Origin: Actinomucor elegans
Lineage: Eukaryota > Mucoromycota > Mucoromycetes > Mucorales > Mucoraceae
NCBI GenBank assembly: GCA_026027325.1
Contig: JAMSLZ010000010.1
Coordinates: 1,240,001-1,304,000, forward strand
Direction: 5' to 3'
Length of the DNA stretch: 64,000 nt
Positions 1 to 13,200 of the stretch are shown in pieces. Positions within the stretch are counted from its first letter, which is position 1. Each line of letters begins with the position of its first letter. The translations under genes were made by a program, and so were the position numbers. The notes under the pieces are model-generated. The model worked only from the letters and a program-made list of their open reading frames with translations, was not told where the DNA came from and did no database searches.

Positions 1-135
1 AGTTACAAACATGGCATATTTTATTATTCTTGAAATAGCGAAGGCTACAATCGGCACAAGGCAACTTATCCCTACCGGCTTTTCAAAAGCTCTTATTTTG
101 ATTAACTTTCTTCCTAATGGTATATAAAAACAGCC

Positions 136-161
136 AAAAAAAAAAAAAAAAAAAAAAAAAA
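136..161. repeat. poly(A) tract, 26 nt
   Basis: An uninterrupted run of A about 50 bp beyond the 3' end of the minus-strand tRNA gene. One of several A/T homopolymers of 21-27 nt in this window. No gene is seen in the first 210 bases. Confidence 0.9.
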
Positions 162-210
162 CGTTTCAATAGCTACACACACTTCATATCAGCACGAAAA
201 TAAAAATAAA

Positions 211-284
211 TGCTCATTACAGGGGTCGAACCTGTGACCTTGGCGTTATTAGCACCACGCTCTAACCAACTGAGCTAAACGAGC
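211..284 (-). tRNA. tRNA-Ile (anticodon AAU)
   Basis: On the minus strand a full 74-nt cloverleaf can be read. The acceptor stem is GCTCGTT paired with AATGAGC (one G-T pair), with discriminator A. The D arm is GCTC/GAGC. The anticodon stem TGGTG/CGCCA carries loop CTAATAA, giving anticodon AAU. The T arm ACAGG/CCTGT has loop TTCGACC. There is no intron. Downstream on the minus strand is a T-rich stretch that would end Pol III transcription. An identical gene in the opposite orientation lies at 46548-46621. Confidence 0.96.
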
Positions 285-706
285 TTATGAAAGCTAAAAC
301 AAAAAAACCTATAAGATTTATTAAAAATAAAAGACACTATAGACACCCTTAAACAAACCCCTATATTTTGATTGGCCTATAATTAGGTTTAACATTTCAC
401 CGATATTTATATAACTGCTTGCTTTTTTTTTTGACAAATTCAAGTATTCAAGAATGTTGGAACACTAGCCTATCAAATTACTTGTAATCATCTCGAATAA
501 AGACTATGAGCATCGATCATAAATTTGTTAAACTCGATGATGTAGCTAGTTATTGTTCTGATGATATGATAAAGGCTGTATATATCCTTTAGAAATGAAA
601 AATCATCATAATGTTTTACTCTAATAGCAGTTATCACGGACACAAACAAAACCAATATTATAGTATTAAATTGAAGAAGACATGTACAGGTTTTATTATT
701 ATTACA
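285..706. other. gene-free A+T-rich interval
   Basis: I see no gene in these 422 bases. They contain the 5' flank of the tRNA gene and the 3' flank of the nucleoporin gene. Confidence 0.6.
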
Positions 707-3700
707 TTACTCAGAGATAATCGTCGTCTCTGCATCAGATACTACTTCCTTGGGTACACCTGCTTTTACCAGCGTTGAAAAGGCAAAGTCTTTATCAGAT
801 TCATCATCGTACTTATGTAATATCTTGAAGAGGATGTCTATAGAAACAAAAGAGTACGGTTAAACAAACATAGTAAACTAGATTGAACAAGCATAACTTA
901 CAGACCGGGAAGGAAGAGATAGAGGGATAAAGCTTCTCAGCTAATTTAACTATCTTGCTTTGAATATGATCTTTGCCATGGCCTGTTTGTTAATATGTTA
1001 GACTCTGCTTTCTAATTGCTTTTCATTGAATGATACTTGCAGTTTTGAATGATACTTATCCAGGCACTTTCTGCATACTTGAAATCATATTTGTCCATCA
1101 GGTCCATTAAATACAATGCTTGTTCATGCAATGTGTGGGTATATGCTTGAGCAAACAAATCTTCTGCTGACAAGAGCTTCTGACTTAAAGTTTCAGCTGT
1201 TCGTTTGGCCTCTGTAGAATTTGTTCGCTCCAATAAAGCATTGCAAACTTTCTGTTGAATCTTGGCTACACGCAATGATAGTTCGACGTTATCAAATGAT
1301 TCCTTCGACAATTCCACATAGCCACAGGCTCTATTCAAGTAATCAACACGGTCGTCTACATTGATATTATCAACAAACATAGCTAGATCATAGAGACAGT
1401 TAATAGCCAGGCTATATTTTGTGTGGTGAGCGTAATAGTCTGCAAGATATTCCAATCTCTCTCTTTCTACAATGAGCTGTGTTTTGAAAAAACGTTCAAT
1501 CAAAGATGTTTCCAAACTAATTAAAACGTCTTTGTAGTTGTTTTCCTTTAGCCAACGATAAATAGCGAAATGATATATATCTTCGTGAGTAAGACTCAGA
1601 GCCTTTTGAAGTACTTGCTTCCCGTCCTTATTTTTAAGAGCCTTTTCAATCGTACAAGTAATGATGGGACGAAGATTCCAAAATCTAGCAGTGTCTTCCT
1701 GATACTTGGCAAACACGAGCTTTACAGCCCCATAATGATCATCTAGTGTGCAGAATTCCTCAGCCAAAGAAGCAATGCGTGCAATATCAAGATATGAGCT
1801 AATTTCTGTGAAATAGCTCAACGCCAAATCCAAAGCTTGCTGCTTGTCGTTCGAGTGGTTTCTTGCTCCATATAAACATTCAATGCCCTATCAGAAACAA
1901 AAAAAAAAACTATTGAATCAAATATGCTGCTAACAATAATGTCATTCTTACTTTGTAGTATATAGCATTTTCTTGTGCAATAAGCTCCAAACAATTATGA
2001 TCCAAGAAACTGCTTACATAATTAAAGCCGTTGGATGCATTAGATAATTTAGAATGAGATAGAGCAGAGAGTACAATTTCTTGAGATAAAATCGCACCGT
2101 CTACAGTTGTGACTAGATCAGCAAATGTATAGCTGCGATCCCACATATCAATACTATTACATAATATTTAGTGACCTAAATTTCATTGTTGCGTGTCAGT
2201 TGTATTGTACCTGGATACAATCTTTTGCCATTCCAGACTATAAAAAAACGTGATGAAAGATATAGCTTCTATTGAACGCGCAATTAGGTCTGAAATTTCA
2301 GTCTAAAGAAGCATGAGTCGAATCATCATCTAGTGTATATCTGTATATTATTTTTACCTTGGTTAGGATTGGAGAGCTATTGATAACAGCCTTTAAGGCT
2401 CGAAGCTTAGTTTGAGCAAGCTGCAACTTTTCTTGAGGAACACTAGAGATATTGTTAATGCAATCCACCGATTTTCTCCCAGTATCTTATACCTTTCTTG
2501 CTTCAAATCCATATTCCAAATACCATTCACAATACGTGCAAAATACAGCAATAGTCCCTCTTCTTTAGCAGATGACATGTGTACAAATTGAATTGCTTCT
2601 GATAATTGATTTGTACAGGCTAAGGCATAACCAAAGCACACCGTTTCTTCAGCTCTGTAACGCTTTTTAAACTCTAGAAGCGCACTAGAGTTTCCAGAAT
2701 GCAAAATGTGTTCAAATTGATTCACTGGACGTTGCTTTGTATATTGAATGATGCCGTCCTCTGTCAAAACTGAAAACTGACGCTGAGGACTGTCCGGATA
2801 TTCCGTGGTCGTTTTAAAATGATGAATAGTTGTCTGCAAAGGTTGTGTACTTTCCATAATAGACCAAATTTTTTTCGAGAATAATTCATGATATACATCT
2901 TCAATAAGCATCTAGATAAAAAAAAACTATCAGAATTCATCAAGAGGATCTTTTCAGTTGACAGGCTTACGTGTTGTGATTCCGATGTTTCAATAGCATT
3001 GGCCGAGGTAAAGACGATATACCTGACCTCTGATTTACAAAGGGATGTAATAAAGACACCGGGTTGATAGAAGGATAATTCACTTTTTTCACTAGTCAAC
3101 TGATTAAACATAAGATGGCCAGGTAATGGTGGTGCTGGGAGAGTATATTTGTAAATAATGTTCGGTTTCTGATATGTAAAGTAGAGCCGGTCACCATTAT
3201 GTGCTACAGCCATAAGGTTTAGCTGCTTGGATTCTGAAGATGGGATCAAGTGTATAGATGCCAATTTGGTCCCTTTATATCTTGATAATGGTAGATATTG
3301 ACTGCCTTGGACGTTGACAAGATGAATGCTAGCGTCTTCTAATAGCATATACAGTAGTTTGGCCTCATCATCCAATACCATTGACACAATAGGTGACTCC
3401 GGGGTCGACTTGAAACGAGATGGCAAGTAATATAATAGCGCATTAGCAGTATGACGATGAATCTTACACTGAACTATCCTTCCAGATGTATCACACAGTG
3501 TGTTCAGTTCGTACAATTGCCCATCATCGCCTTTCATGAATACTCTTTTTGTATCAGTCGCAACTAGATTGGACATAATGATGCCTGAGGAATCAACAAT
3601 GACTTTGGACGTGAATTTTAACTTGTTTGCTTCCATAGCAATTCTATGCAAAGAGACATGCTTCAAAGTAGATAAAACCAGCTCCTGATGCATACAAGAA

Positions 3701-4203
3701 AATGAAATCAAATTGACATGTTTGATCGGCTCGTCGCATGTATATCGAAAAACTTCCTTGTCGGACTCCAAGTCCCATAAATACAAATCATGCCCAATTG
3801 ATAACCACACGCGATTGATTGCTGATAAATATCCTGTCTTGTATACATTTTTGTGTACTGTAAGAACATAATAAGTTAGTTTATATATTAGATACAGTAT
3901 CGCCCTATAGACCATACTCTTCAATAGGTTGCTAATAACTTGAGGGAATTTCATGGTATTAGTTTTGATGAAGGCTTGTTGATCGCCAGTTGCATATTTG
4001 ATCGATTTTAAATCTATACAGAAATTTAGACGCGATTGCAATGGGGTAAAGTAATTTTTTTTAATACCTTGAAGGTATGTGTCTAGACCGATGTCCTCCT
4101 GATCCTTTTGAATCAGGGCCTGGACCTGTTTTCTATAGTCTTTTAAACAGGGATTTGCAGACACTGTTAATACTTTGTCCATTTTCTTTTTATAAAAAGA
4201 CAA
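707..4203 (-). CDS. NUP170: Nuclear pore protein, NUP155/Nup170 family
   Basis: Inner-ring scaffold nucleoporin. The N-terminal half holds the beta-propeller of the family (INRVWLSIGHDLYLWDLES, then RVFMKGDDGQLYELN and NLMAVAHNGDRLYFTY). The FSVLTEDGIIQYTKQRPVNQ stretch leads into the C-terminal helical solenoid (residues such as EQALYLMDLMDKYDF). I resolve nine exons on the minus strand: 4203-3918, 3857-2970, 2911-2493, 2442-2358, 2302-2211, 2153-1952, 1887-1056, 982-902 and 837-707. The 50-bp intron at 2443-2492 otherwise looks like a frameshift. The start may be 4203 or, seven codons later, 4182; 4182 gives the more usual N-terminus. Terminal residues are TIISE. The order of motifs matches NUP155 and argues against NUP133. 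No truncation is seen. Confidence 0.88.
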
Positions 4204-4665
4204 AGAATGAGAGGAAAACAGGGTTTTATCGAGTCGCGTTTTTTATATTTTCGAAAAAGTGACGGCGGCAAGGCATCGGAATTTAAATAATCGTTAAGGT
4301 ACATGCACCCTATTGTCTCTGAATCATAAAACTTTGGTTGCATTTTTTTTTGGTTGTAGACATTTAATCCAGAAGCAAAGTTTATAGTATATTTTTTCTT
4401 AAATGTTTTGCTATAGCAAGGATCTAAAGCTGTTAGCGTAAAATCAAAACACCAAAAACGTGTATATCACGCAGAAATATTTGACATATTTGATACAAAC
4501 AGTATCACGATGTTTTTATAAAAAAAAATACTATTATTCAAAGCGTATTTTAATGAAGAATTTTAAATTTGGAGCGAATTTTCTGTTGCTGTTAAATGGC
4601 CTCTCCAATCACATAGTAGCATAAATCGAAACATTACTTTTAAAGTATCTATTTTATTTCATAAT
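4204..4665. other. intergenic spacer between two minus-strand genes
   Basis: No gene is seen. It holds the promoter of the nucleoporin gene (T-rich, no clear TATA box) and the 3' flank of ADE4. Confidence 0.5.
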
Positions 4666-6577
4666 CTATTTTGGTTGATAGCTGTTATAAAGACCAACAC
4701 AATCACTATCTATACTTAAACGAGCCGTGCTTTCATCACTGCGAACACCTTCCAAGTGAGCCAGATACTTTTCATCTACATCGCCTGTAATATAACACTT
4801 GTCAAATACTGACGTGTCGAATGTTTCAATCGCAGGGTTGAAACGGCGCACGGACTCTACTAGATCATGAAGATCTTGATAAATGACTCGGTCAGCACCA
4901 ATTTCTTCTGCTACTTCTTCGTCGCTTCTTCCATGGGCTACAAGTTCGTGACGCGTAGGCATATCGATACCATAGACATTAGGGTATCTGATGGGTGGTG
5001 CGCAGGATGCAAAATAAACTTTCTTTGCTCCTGCGTCGCGAGCCATTTGAATGATTTCTTTAGAGGTAGTGCCTCTTACAATGGAGTCTATATATAAATG
5101 ATTAAGACACAGGTTATTTAGAAGTCTTCAATTACTACCGTCGACCAACAAGACATTCTTTCCATGGAATTCCAATGCCATTGCGTTCAGCTTACGACGG
5201 ACGTTCTTGCGTCTCGTTTGCTGGCCTGGCATGATAAAAGTACGACCGACATATCTGTTCTTGTTAAACCCTTCACGATAAACAATGTTTAATTTACGAG
5301 AAAGCTGAAGAGCGGCAGCACGGCTTGTATCAGGGACCTAATCACGGAAATTAGCCAATACATTATACAAGTAGCTACATGATACTTTACTGGAATGACC
5401 ACGTCAATGTCCATATTTTTTCCAAACGAACGAATAACTTGATCAGCAAGCGCTTCACCCATAGCTAAACGAGCCTTGTATACAGAAATACCGTCCATGA
5501 TGCTGTCTTGACGAGCAAAATAGACGTATTCGAAAATACAGGGTGAGATCTTTTCACCAGTAGTAAGTTGGCGACGAGAGACATTGCCACCTTGTGTAAT
5601 GATAATAGCTTCACCTAATCAAAGAACAAATAATTAATACATGTTATGTCAAAGCCTAATTTTCTATACCTGGCTTAACATCTTCGAAATCAGTAAAACC
5701 GAGAGCTTCCAAAACGACGCTTTCAGAAGCAAACATATAATCGTATCCAGCAGGGTTCTTACGACGGCCCATAATAAGAGGACGAATACCATGAGGATCT
5801 CTCATACCAATGATGCCATAGCCAGCAATCATAGCGACGCAAGCGTAGCCGCCTCTACATTGACGGTGCAAATCCTTGATAGCAGTAAAAATATCTTCCT
5901 CATTGACTCTATTTCTATTGCTTGAATATACAAGTGGTGATTGCATCTAATCATGATTTACCTGAATTTTCCTGTCTTTTGGAGATTGTTGGCCAAGATA
6001 TTCAAGAGGAGTTCAGAGTCAGAATCAGTATTGATGTGACGATGAGCGATCTTATCCAAGTAAACGCGCAATTCATCAGCATTTGTCAAATTTCCGTTCT
6101 ATAAGACATATTAGTAACCATGACCGACGCATAGTATAAACTCGCTTTACATGGGCAAATGTGATACCATATGGTGAATTCACATAAAATGGCTGAGCCT
6201 CTGAAGTAGATGATGATCCAGCCGTGGGATAGCGGACTTTACATTGTAGGATACACAGAGTGAATAACACTTCAAATAAAACAGATGGAACTTACCATGG
6301 CCTATACCGAGACTACCAACCAATCCAGCAAGTTGAGATTCCTCAAAGACATCTCTAACCATTCCGTTGCCTTTGCACTGGTAAAGGCGGCCTTTGGGGC
6401 CTGAAGTTACAATACCAGCTGCATCCTACAGTATACGTTAGTTTTCCCTGTTGAAAACTAATTAATGCATGAATTACGTACTTGTCCTCGGTGCTGCAAG
6501 AGACCTAGACTTTCAAAAAGATCTGGACAAGCTGCTGCACTCTGATCAGCTAAAATCAAAGCTGAAATTCCACACAT
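4666..6577 (-). CDS. ADE4: Amidophosphoribosyltransferase (first step of de novo purine synthesis)
   Basis: Transfers the amide nitrogen of glutamine to PRPP to make 5-phosphoribosylamine in the cytosol. The start is fixed by [11 protein letters not shown]: Cys2 becomes the N-terminal nucleophile of the glutaminase (Ntn) domain. HRGQDAAG and the [15 protein letters not shown] segment belong to the same domain. The phosphoribosyltransferase half has [13 protein letters not shown] and the PRPP loop [14 protein letters not shown], which is split by an intron near 5140. The C-terminus contains [20 protein letters not shown] and ends with NSYQPK. About eight exons are needed, all with GT-AG borders; the first donor lies right after HRGQ. 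All catalytic motifs are intact. It is divergent from the OPA3-like gene, with 231 bp between the two start codons. Confidence 0.93.
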
Positions 6578-6808
6578 CTTATGTATACAAGAAAAAAGAG
6601 CAAGGTAGACAAGATGAGATAATAAAGATGCCTAACATATAAAAGATGAACTAAATGACTCACGGAAAGCAGTCATTACAGTAACCTTCCATATTAGTAA
6701 CTTCAATTACCCTGGGCTGGCTGCGGGTGTTGAGAGAAAATTGGCCTAGCTCTTGAGCAAAGTAAATGATACCCTTTTTTTTTTGTCTTTCTTTGCTATC
6801 TATTAATT

Positions 6809-7660
6809 ATGAGTACAATCAAAATCGGCTCTTTACTAGTCAAGTAACGTATTATATAAAACGGATCGTAAGAAATATGAACCCTGATCTTATTAAACAG
6901 AACACTAGCAAAACCAGTTGCAAACTCAATCAAAACACAGGCGAAATCTCATCCCAAATTTAAAGCTTTTTGTATAAATGTAGCACAGGTACGCGTTTGT
7001 AATTACAAATTGTTGAATTGATGATTAATCAATAGTATCATAGGGTTCACATACGCTAGAAATGACCTTGAAAATGAAGTTCCTTGGGTACAAGACCGAG
7101 AAAATCAGACCCCTCAATGATGCGAGGTATATATAATACTGGCTATTTCAAGTAAATACCATAGTAAAAAAAAAGACGTACCTTTTCCTCGTAGAGCTAT
7201 CGAAAGTGGCGCTAATTTCCTCAGTGAAGCTTTCGTATTTGCAGTAGCAGCATCAGTCATTGTGGCAGAAAGTTGGAGGTATATAACGAACAAACCATTA
7301 GGCTAATTGGCTACTAATTAAACCATAAACTACTAGATCTCGAGCTACTGCTAAAAATCGTCGAAATTACGTGGATGATGCTTTAGAGAACTTGGAAAAT
7401 CAAAACAAGACCTTGACTGAATTATTAGAAGAAACAAGGCAACTGAATATCACCAACGAAGAACGATTGAAACAGATTGAAGAGGATAATTTGCATCTAA
7501 GAGGTCTTTTAGACGAGGTAAAGTCCTAGCAGAACCAATTATGCTTTGTATATTGATCATTGTATCATAGATCTTATCCGTCAGTATGGGTCTTAAACGT
7601 CATACAGAATACCAGCAACAACCTACCATCATCACATTTCCCGGCATTAATAATGAATAG
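6809..7660 (+). CDS. OPA3-like mitochondrial protein
   Basis: I assembled this gene from six small exons, none of which makes a long open frame. The start MSTIKIGSLLVK (ATG 6809) is joined to TLAKPVANSIKTQAKSHPKF and then KAFCINVAQ. Next come GSHTLEMTLKMKFLGYK and IRPLNDAR, then AIESGANFLSEAFVFAVAAS with VIVAESWR. A coiled-coil exon (ENLENQNKTLTELLEETRQL) and a short last exon ending FPGINNE follow. The order KPxANxIK, aromatic-rich segment, MxxKMxxxG, IxPLN, GAxxLxEAxxF and ExWR is that of OPA3, a small protein of mitochondrial membranes. The junctions restore frame at every intron. The gene is convergent with the Nudix gene downstream. Confidence 0.85.
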
Positions 7661-7904
7661 TTAATTGAAGCCATTATAGAGCGAATAAAGAAACCAAGTA
7701 CAATAAAATCAAAAAACGCTAAAGATATCAATACTTCGATACCCAACTTAATAAAAAGATCAAGATTTTAGTAGTAAGCGAAGTAGTCTATAGATTACTG
7801 CAAAAGACTGTTACACCAAAGACAATACCCTTGACTGTCTCTTTTATATGTATAAACAGCATGAGCTTTTTTATTGATCAAAATGATTAGAAAAAAGGGG
7901 AATA

Positions 7905-8624
7905 TTACTCGGTAGGCTCTTTTTTGGCAAGCGAGCACTTTTGTAATGCAAGATGAGACATCCTCTTGCTTTCAACGGCTTTTAATGCATCCTCATAAGG
8001 CATCTAGAAAAGTATTAGTATCATACACCATTGTATATCGCTTTTGATTATCATTACCCAAACACGTTGACGATCAGATTCTGGCCAGGTCTCGAGCAGA
8101 GTTGGGGCGTGTACCTCGTACATCCAATGATGTGCAATAACTCTACCTTTCTTATTTGACTCGGAATAAGATCCTACTCTACAGGATAAGAACGAAGTAG
8201 AAACGCCAGCCTTATCCATTAAGAGTCGGAGAGCTGCTTTCTCTGGATGCTCTTCAGTTTGACAGTCATCACGAGGAAGAACGTAAGCGCCTGGTCTTTT
8301 ACGGCTTTCCAACATCAGCACCTTCTGTGTAGCAGGGTCAATTACAATCACACCCACTGCCTAAAATACAGTTTTGTCAGCCTATATGTCTCAATTGTAT
8401 TTAAAGAAAGCTCTTACCTGACGGATGGGCTTGACTGGTTCTTCAGCTGTAGGATCATAGACGCTCTTCTTTTTGTTTTTGTTTTTCTTCTTTTCCTTTT
8501 TTTCCTTTTTCTTTTCTTGCTTAAGCAAGTCTTCGCTAGAAATTACAGGCGATCCAGGAAGATTATTACTTTCGTAATTATTTGTAAAAAGGTTGGTAGT
8601 ATTGGGTGATGAAGTCGTAGTCAT
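7905..8624 (-). CDS. Nudix-fold protein related to diphosphoinositol polyphosphate phosphohydrolases, degenerate Nudix box
   Basis: Three exons. The N-terminus is Ser/Asn-rich and then Lys/Glu-rich (KKEKKEKKKNKNKKK). After the first intron comes the Nudix fold: AVGVIVIDPATQKVLMLESR, then RPGAYVLPRDD. The last exon begins MPYEDALKAVESKR and ends KKEPTE. The flanking sequence is that of fungal DIPP/Aps1-type enzymes (WPESDRQRVW before the last intron is typical). The Nudix box itself has decayed: the leading Gly is Asp, and the REUXEE core reads RLLMDK, so two of the three core acids are lost and the third is Asp. It is probably not a standard Nudix hydrolase. A minus-strand TATA motif lies 62 bp upstream. 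Confidence 0.82.
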
Positions 8625-8685
8625 TTAAATGTATATAGTTGGCAATTGAAATGAAAAGAGAGAGAAGGGGTTGGATTGAGCGCAG

Positions 8686-8693
8686 TATTTATA
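8686..8693 (-). promoter_or_regulatory. TATA box of the Nudix-like gene
   Basis: The minus strand reads TATAAATA, 62 bp upstream of the ATG at 8624. Spacing and sequence fit a core promoter. Confidence 0.5.
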
Positions 8694-9369
8694 TGTAAAT
8701 TAAACCCTAGGCCACAACCGCGGGCGAGTAGGGCGGACTTACTGCCAACAGGTATATTTAGCACAACCTGTCAATGTTTCTTTCTAAACGCAAATAGGAA
8801 AAAGAGCTGGGTATATGCGCTTTTAATGAATTTATCAGGAAAAGGAAATCGAAAGCAAGGTCAAAGCTCCACTTTCTGTTCACTCATTAGCAGGTATTTT
8901 TATCTTAATAATTAGTGTATCCATCCATCAAAATGGCCTAACCAAGTGATAAAAAAAAGACAGCTTGGAGTAGTCATTCAATTATAGCATTATTTCATTA
9001 CAAGGTTAGTATTTGATAAAGAACATTTACTTTCGATGTCTTATATAGCCAATTGCGAATCGCTATATTCACTGGCCATCTTCAATGCCTATTATCCTGC
9101 TATGAAGCGGTATAGGGAATTCCACGCTGGGTTATCTATAAAAAGATGACCTTTAAACCGATAATGGTATAAATAGGCCATTTTTACCATCCATTTCAAG
9201 TGCAACGTTTCGATTAAGCTGAGCTGGATATATTGGCCATCATATTGTCGAATAAGATACACAGCTTGTTTCAGACAATCAAATCACGCGTGTTTTTATA
9301 TATCTTTCCATTATTTATTAAATATTATTACATAACGCAGTAATGATTATGGCTATAGTATATATTGCG
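8694..9369. other. gene-free spacer
   Basis: No gene is recognised in about 680 bases. A short G+C-richer island (8700-8760) lies upstream of the Nudix-like gene. A plus-strand TATAAATA sits near 9170 but has no gene after it. Confidence 0.5.
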
Positions 9370-10289
9370 TTATTCAGACTTTTTTTCTTGTTCCTTCTTT
9401 TCCAGAAATTTGGCTGTCTTGGATGTTTCTTTCATACGTGTGTATCTATTAAGAATCACGAAAGCAAAACCGAGTGCTATAAGGCCAGCCCAAAACCAAG
9501 GGTTGCTATACACCGAATTAATGACTATATATACTTTTACTTTGAATTGCCTACCTGAAAGGTGAATTAACGTCCAGAATCTCGACTTCATAGATGACGG
9601 CGGTATTTGCTATATAATTAAAGTTTTACTTAGATGCTAAAAGGGAATACAAACATCCTTTTTTTTTTATCAAACGCGCTTACCAGGAACTAAACCAGGA
9701 ATACCCACTTCTCCGTATGCTATACAAACCCATATTATCAATAAATATTATTGCTTTTTTTTCGGGGCTGCATGAGAGGAACTTACCCAGATCGGCGGGA
9801 ATGAGCAATCTACGCACTTCACCGGCGCACATACCATCAATACCTTGTTCCAAACCTTCATACTTTGTGTTAAATATGAACAGATACGAATATAATCCAT
9901 TGATTTACCTTTCATCATTTTATCTCTACCTATTCAATTACAAGCTTATTAGTGTCTGACAACATGGCATCATCTTCATAATATACCCAGTTTGAATCCC
10001 TGAGGTTCTCCAGTGTATGTGTTCTCGTAAAACTCTTTTTCTCCCCAAACTCGAGCACGATAATGTAATTTGATCTTAGAGTTACTTCCCACCTTATGTT
10101 TACATTGATCTGATCTTCTCAAGATGCCTATCAAGCTGTTTGTAAGTTATTGATGGATCGGGATCAATTTTTTACTGTACCTCCAAGAAGCTTTGTAGGC
10201 TGTTCCAATTCAGCTTCGGCATTGTTTGCACATACAAATGCTAACAAAGCGAACACAATACCAAACTTGAAAAAAATTGAAGCAATCAT
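9370..10289 (-). CDS. FKBP-type peptidyl-prolyl isomerase, secretory pathway, with C-terminal membrane anchor
   Basis: Catalyses cis-trans isomerisation of prolyl bonds, here probably in the ER lumen. ATG 10289 opens a signal peptide (MIASIFFKFGIVFALLAFVC). ATGs further upstream in the same frame add an unlikely A+T-rich leader and are rejected. The FKBP core follows in pieces: LRRSDQCKHKVGSNSKIKLH, YENTYTGEPQGFKLG, GLEQGIDGMCAGEVRRLLIP, AYGEVGIPGLVP and ANTAVIYEVEILDV. The last exon adds one transmembrane helix (WFWAGLIALGFAFVIL) and a basic/acidic tail ending KKEQEKKSE. Five or six exons are separated by GT-AG introns. The layout resembles FKBP2-class proteins with an added anchor. Confidence 0.87.
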
Positions 10290-13200
10290 AATGTTGTGAA
10301 AAAAAGTGATATGGATGAAAAAAAGAGGTTGAGAATAATAAGTAATGAAATAAAGAGTTATAGAAGATTTGATATGCAGGTATCTCTGTATCGGTTGTTT
10401 AATATACGACAATTCTGGTAATTTTGTCCGTTTGGAGCAATGTATTTACAAAAATGGGCAGAGGACCAGTTTACACAAAAAAAAAAGACATCACACAGAT
10501 AGTGCTACAGTAAAAGGTCCACTTTGCGGCACTACGCGTTGACCCACTAACATTACGATACATTTTACATACTAGGGATCTTTCACACAGAGAGAACCTT
10601 TTATGCGGCTTGTATAAAACTGCGTTTTCAATATACCATTCAATCAGCTCAGTGAAACATTCTAAGAGTGGATCACTAATCAGATGCGGCATTGAATCGA
10701 AATCACTGAAGAAATCTATTATCTATCATTCGTTATCCTATTTTTTTTAGCCTACACATTAACAGCAATTTAAAATACATCGATTTCCATTAAATGGTGA
10801 TAATCAATGTGCAGAATTCAAATTGTTGAGTATTGAAATAATCTTAGGTCTGTGATTTCAATGATTTTTGTCAAGAAGGTCATGAGTTTTGATTATCAAT
10901 GCCAACTAGTCAATAAAATGCACATATTCGATCTATCATCATTACTAATAGTAGTATATCAAAATGAAAGATTAACGAGGCATTATAGATATGCAATAAA
11001 GCTTATCGAAACACATAATCTGTAAGTGCTACCAAGCTGATTAAGAAGACCATACGACTGTTTTATGATGATTGTAATAAGCAATTAACTATATACATAC
11101 ACTATGCTGCATTTTAGATTTCCTATGTACTTGATACCTATCTGTAATCAGCATAGATTCGTGGTTTAATTAAAGAATAAATGGACAGAAATATCACTGG
11201 TTATATAAAGGAAATAGAAAGTATCAAATATTACGTGTACAATAATTATATACTGCTTCATGTTCATTACTAAACTTGTGCCATAAAGCAGTTTCCTTTC
11301 TCTTCCATGGCGTTATAAATTGTTTGATGCATTTATAGCCTGGGAATGAAGGCTATAGAATGTCTATATTGATTCGTTTTTGTACCTTAAATGCTTGTTT
11401 TCAGTTGCATCATATATAAATATGGATCATAGATTTTATTGGCCGGTTGAAAGTGAAGATCAAATCTTTTTCTATTTATTGTTTTTACGAAGCTTATATC
11501 ATTCAGAAGAGAGCACCAGTTTCTTAACTTTTATTAAAACACTAAGCTGTCAAGTTGCACTAATCATCTTTTATGACGGACATTCCAATTTGAGTAAAAA
11601 AAAAAAAAAAAATTGGTTCCTGCACATCAAATCATTTGTGAAAAATCCGATTTTCGAAAAAAAAAAAAAAAAAAAAAAAAAACTCCAAGGTAAAACCCTT
11701 TTGACTTTATTTTTTTAAGAAATTTGAAAGATTATTGTGGCCCTACACTCACTTTTTAATGAACAATTTATATCATAGCATTTATTACTTTCCAAATTCT
11801 TTTGTAATACTTTTTCTGTATTTATTTTCTTATAGAAAGCTTGGTATACTTTCATAAAATGGAAGAAAAAACGAATAATGCCGCAAAAAGCAAAGCTAGC
11901 ATTTGTTTATGGTAAATGGCTTAGCTTAATCTATATATCAATGAATTCACAGTAATAATTTCCATACTGTTTTTTAAATAATCTATCGTCTATCTAAACT
12001 TTTCCTATAAGAACATCGATCTAAAGAACCAGTGAAAATTTTGGGGTGTCAAAAAACATTTAGAAAAATAAATTACACGATTATCGCCATCCAATGAAAA
12101 TTAATGAATTTAAATTGTTGATATGTAGACTCAAAAAAAAAAAAAAAATTGGGATGGCAAATGATAGATAATAGATCTCTTCAGCGATCTCGATTCAATT
12201 CCACATCTGGTTAATGATCCATGTCAAAAATAATCTGTTACATCTTGCCAAACTTCTATTGAGCAACACTATTATTAATGTATTAGTCGTATTTACAGAT
12301 TTATAGCATTCATTAGTCAAAAGGCCAATTTCTTGTTTCGTCTACCAAAACATATAATAGCCAACATCATGCTTAATGAGTGAAAATAAGTATAGAAGAT
12401 AAAGTTCATCGCACTTTATAGGCGCAGGGGTTTATCATTAAGTTCCAGGTAGCTGCATTTTGATGACCCGTGCACTTCTTCCCCACGCACGCACATTCAA
12501 TTACCATCATCAACCTAAAAGAATGTAATAGCCTGTTCTCAGCCAATATATACCAGCTTCGTTTTAACAGTAGCTATTAGTCTGTGTATACTTAACCTGT
12601 ACTTATTTTGTTTGTAAACGCTATATGTCACCACCTGTAAATATTGATGCACCGAGTGCTCGCTAGGCCGATTACCAATTAGGGGTAAATCAAATCAGCC
12701 AATAAATGTGCGCGCTTGTCGTATCATTTTGCAAAAATGAAGTTTGCGTTCAGGGCAAGTCATTTAAAACAAATTTCTGGAGGACAAATCTCTTTAACTA
12801 GCAGGAAATGAAGTTTACTATGTTTATCCATAGTTGGAAGTGAAGTTTCCCTTTATCTGTAGACATCGTTTAAGGGATACGGGGAAAAGAGTAGAAAATG
12901 CAATAAAAACAACATGCGGCCTTGTTTGAACCTCGTAGCGACGACTGCACCTGCAATTCTATAGGTACTACATTCTATTCGCTATGCAATAACATGCAAA
13001 AAAGTTTTAGATGGTATCAAACCTAATATGAAATAAAAAAGTCTATATTTATAGCAGAAAGCGGGCGTTTTAGATCGCTTTTCACAAAAAGTTCTTGTTA
13101 TTAGACATGCTAAATAATCTACTTGTAACCATGTAAGATTAGTGCTATCAACTGTGCAGGTATGAGATACTTACTATTAATATTTAATTTGAAAACTACG

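Noticed and set aside
2443..2492. Frameshift in the nucleoporin gene
   Set aside because: A 50-bp GT-AG intron with a TTAAC branch-like site explains the frame change and keeps the family sequence.
10471..10692. 73-codon minus-strand frame (MPHLISDPLLECFTEL)
   Set aside because: Somewhat protein-like, but no recognised family, promoter or splice partner.
11380..11718. 112-codon plus-strand frame
   Set aside because: It runs through two poly(A) tracts translated as Lys; a chance frame.
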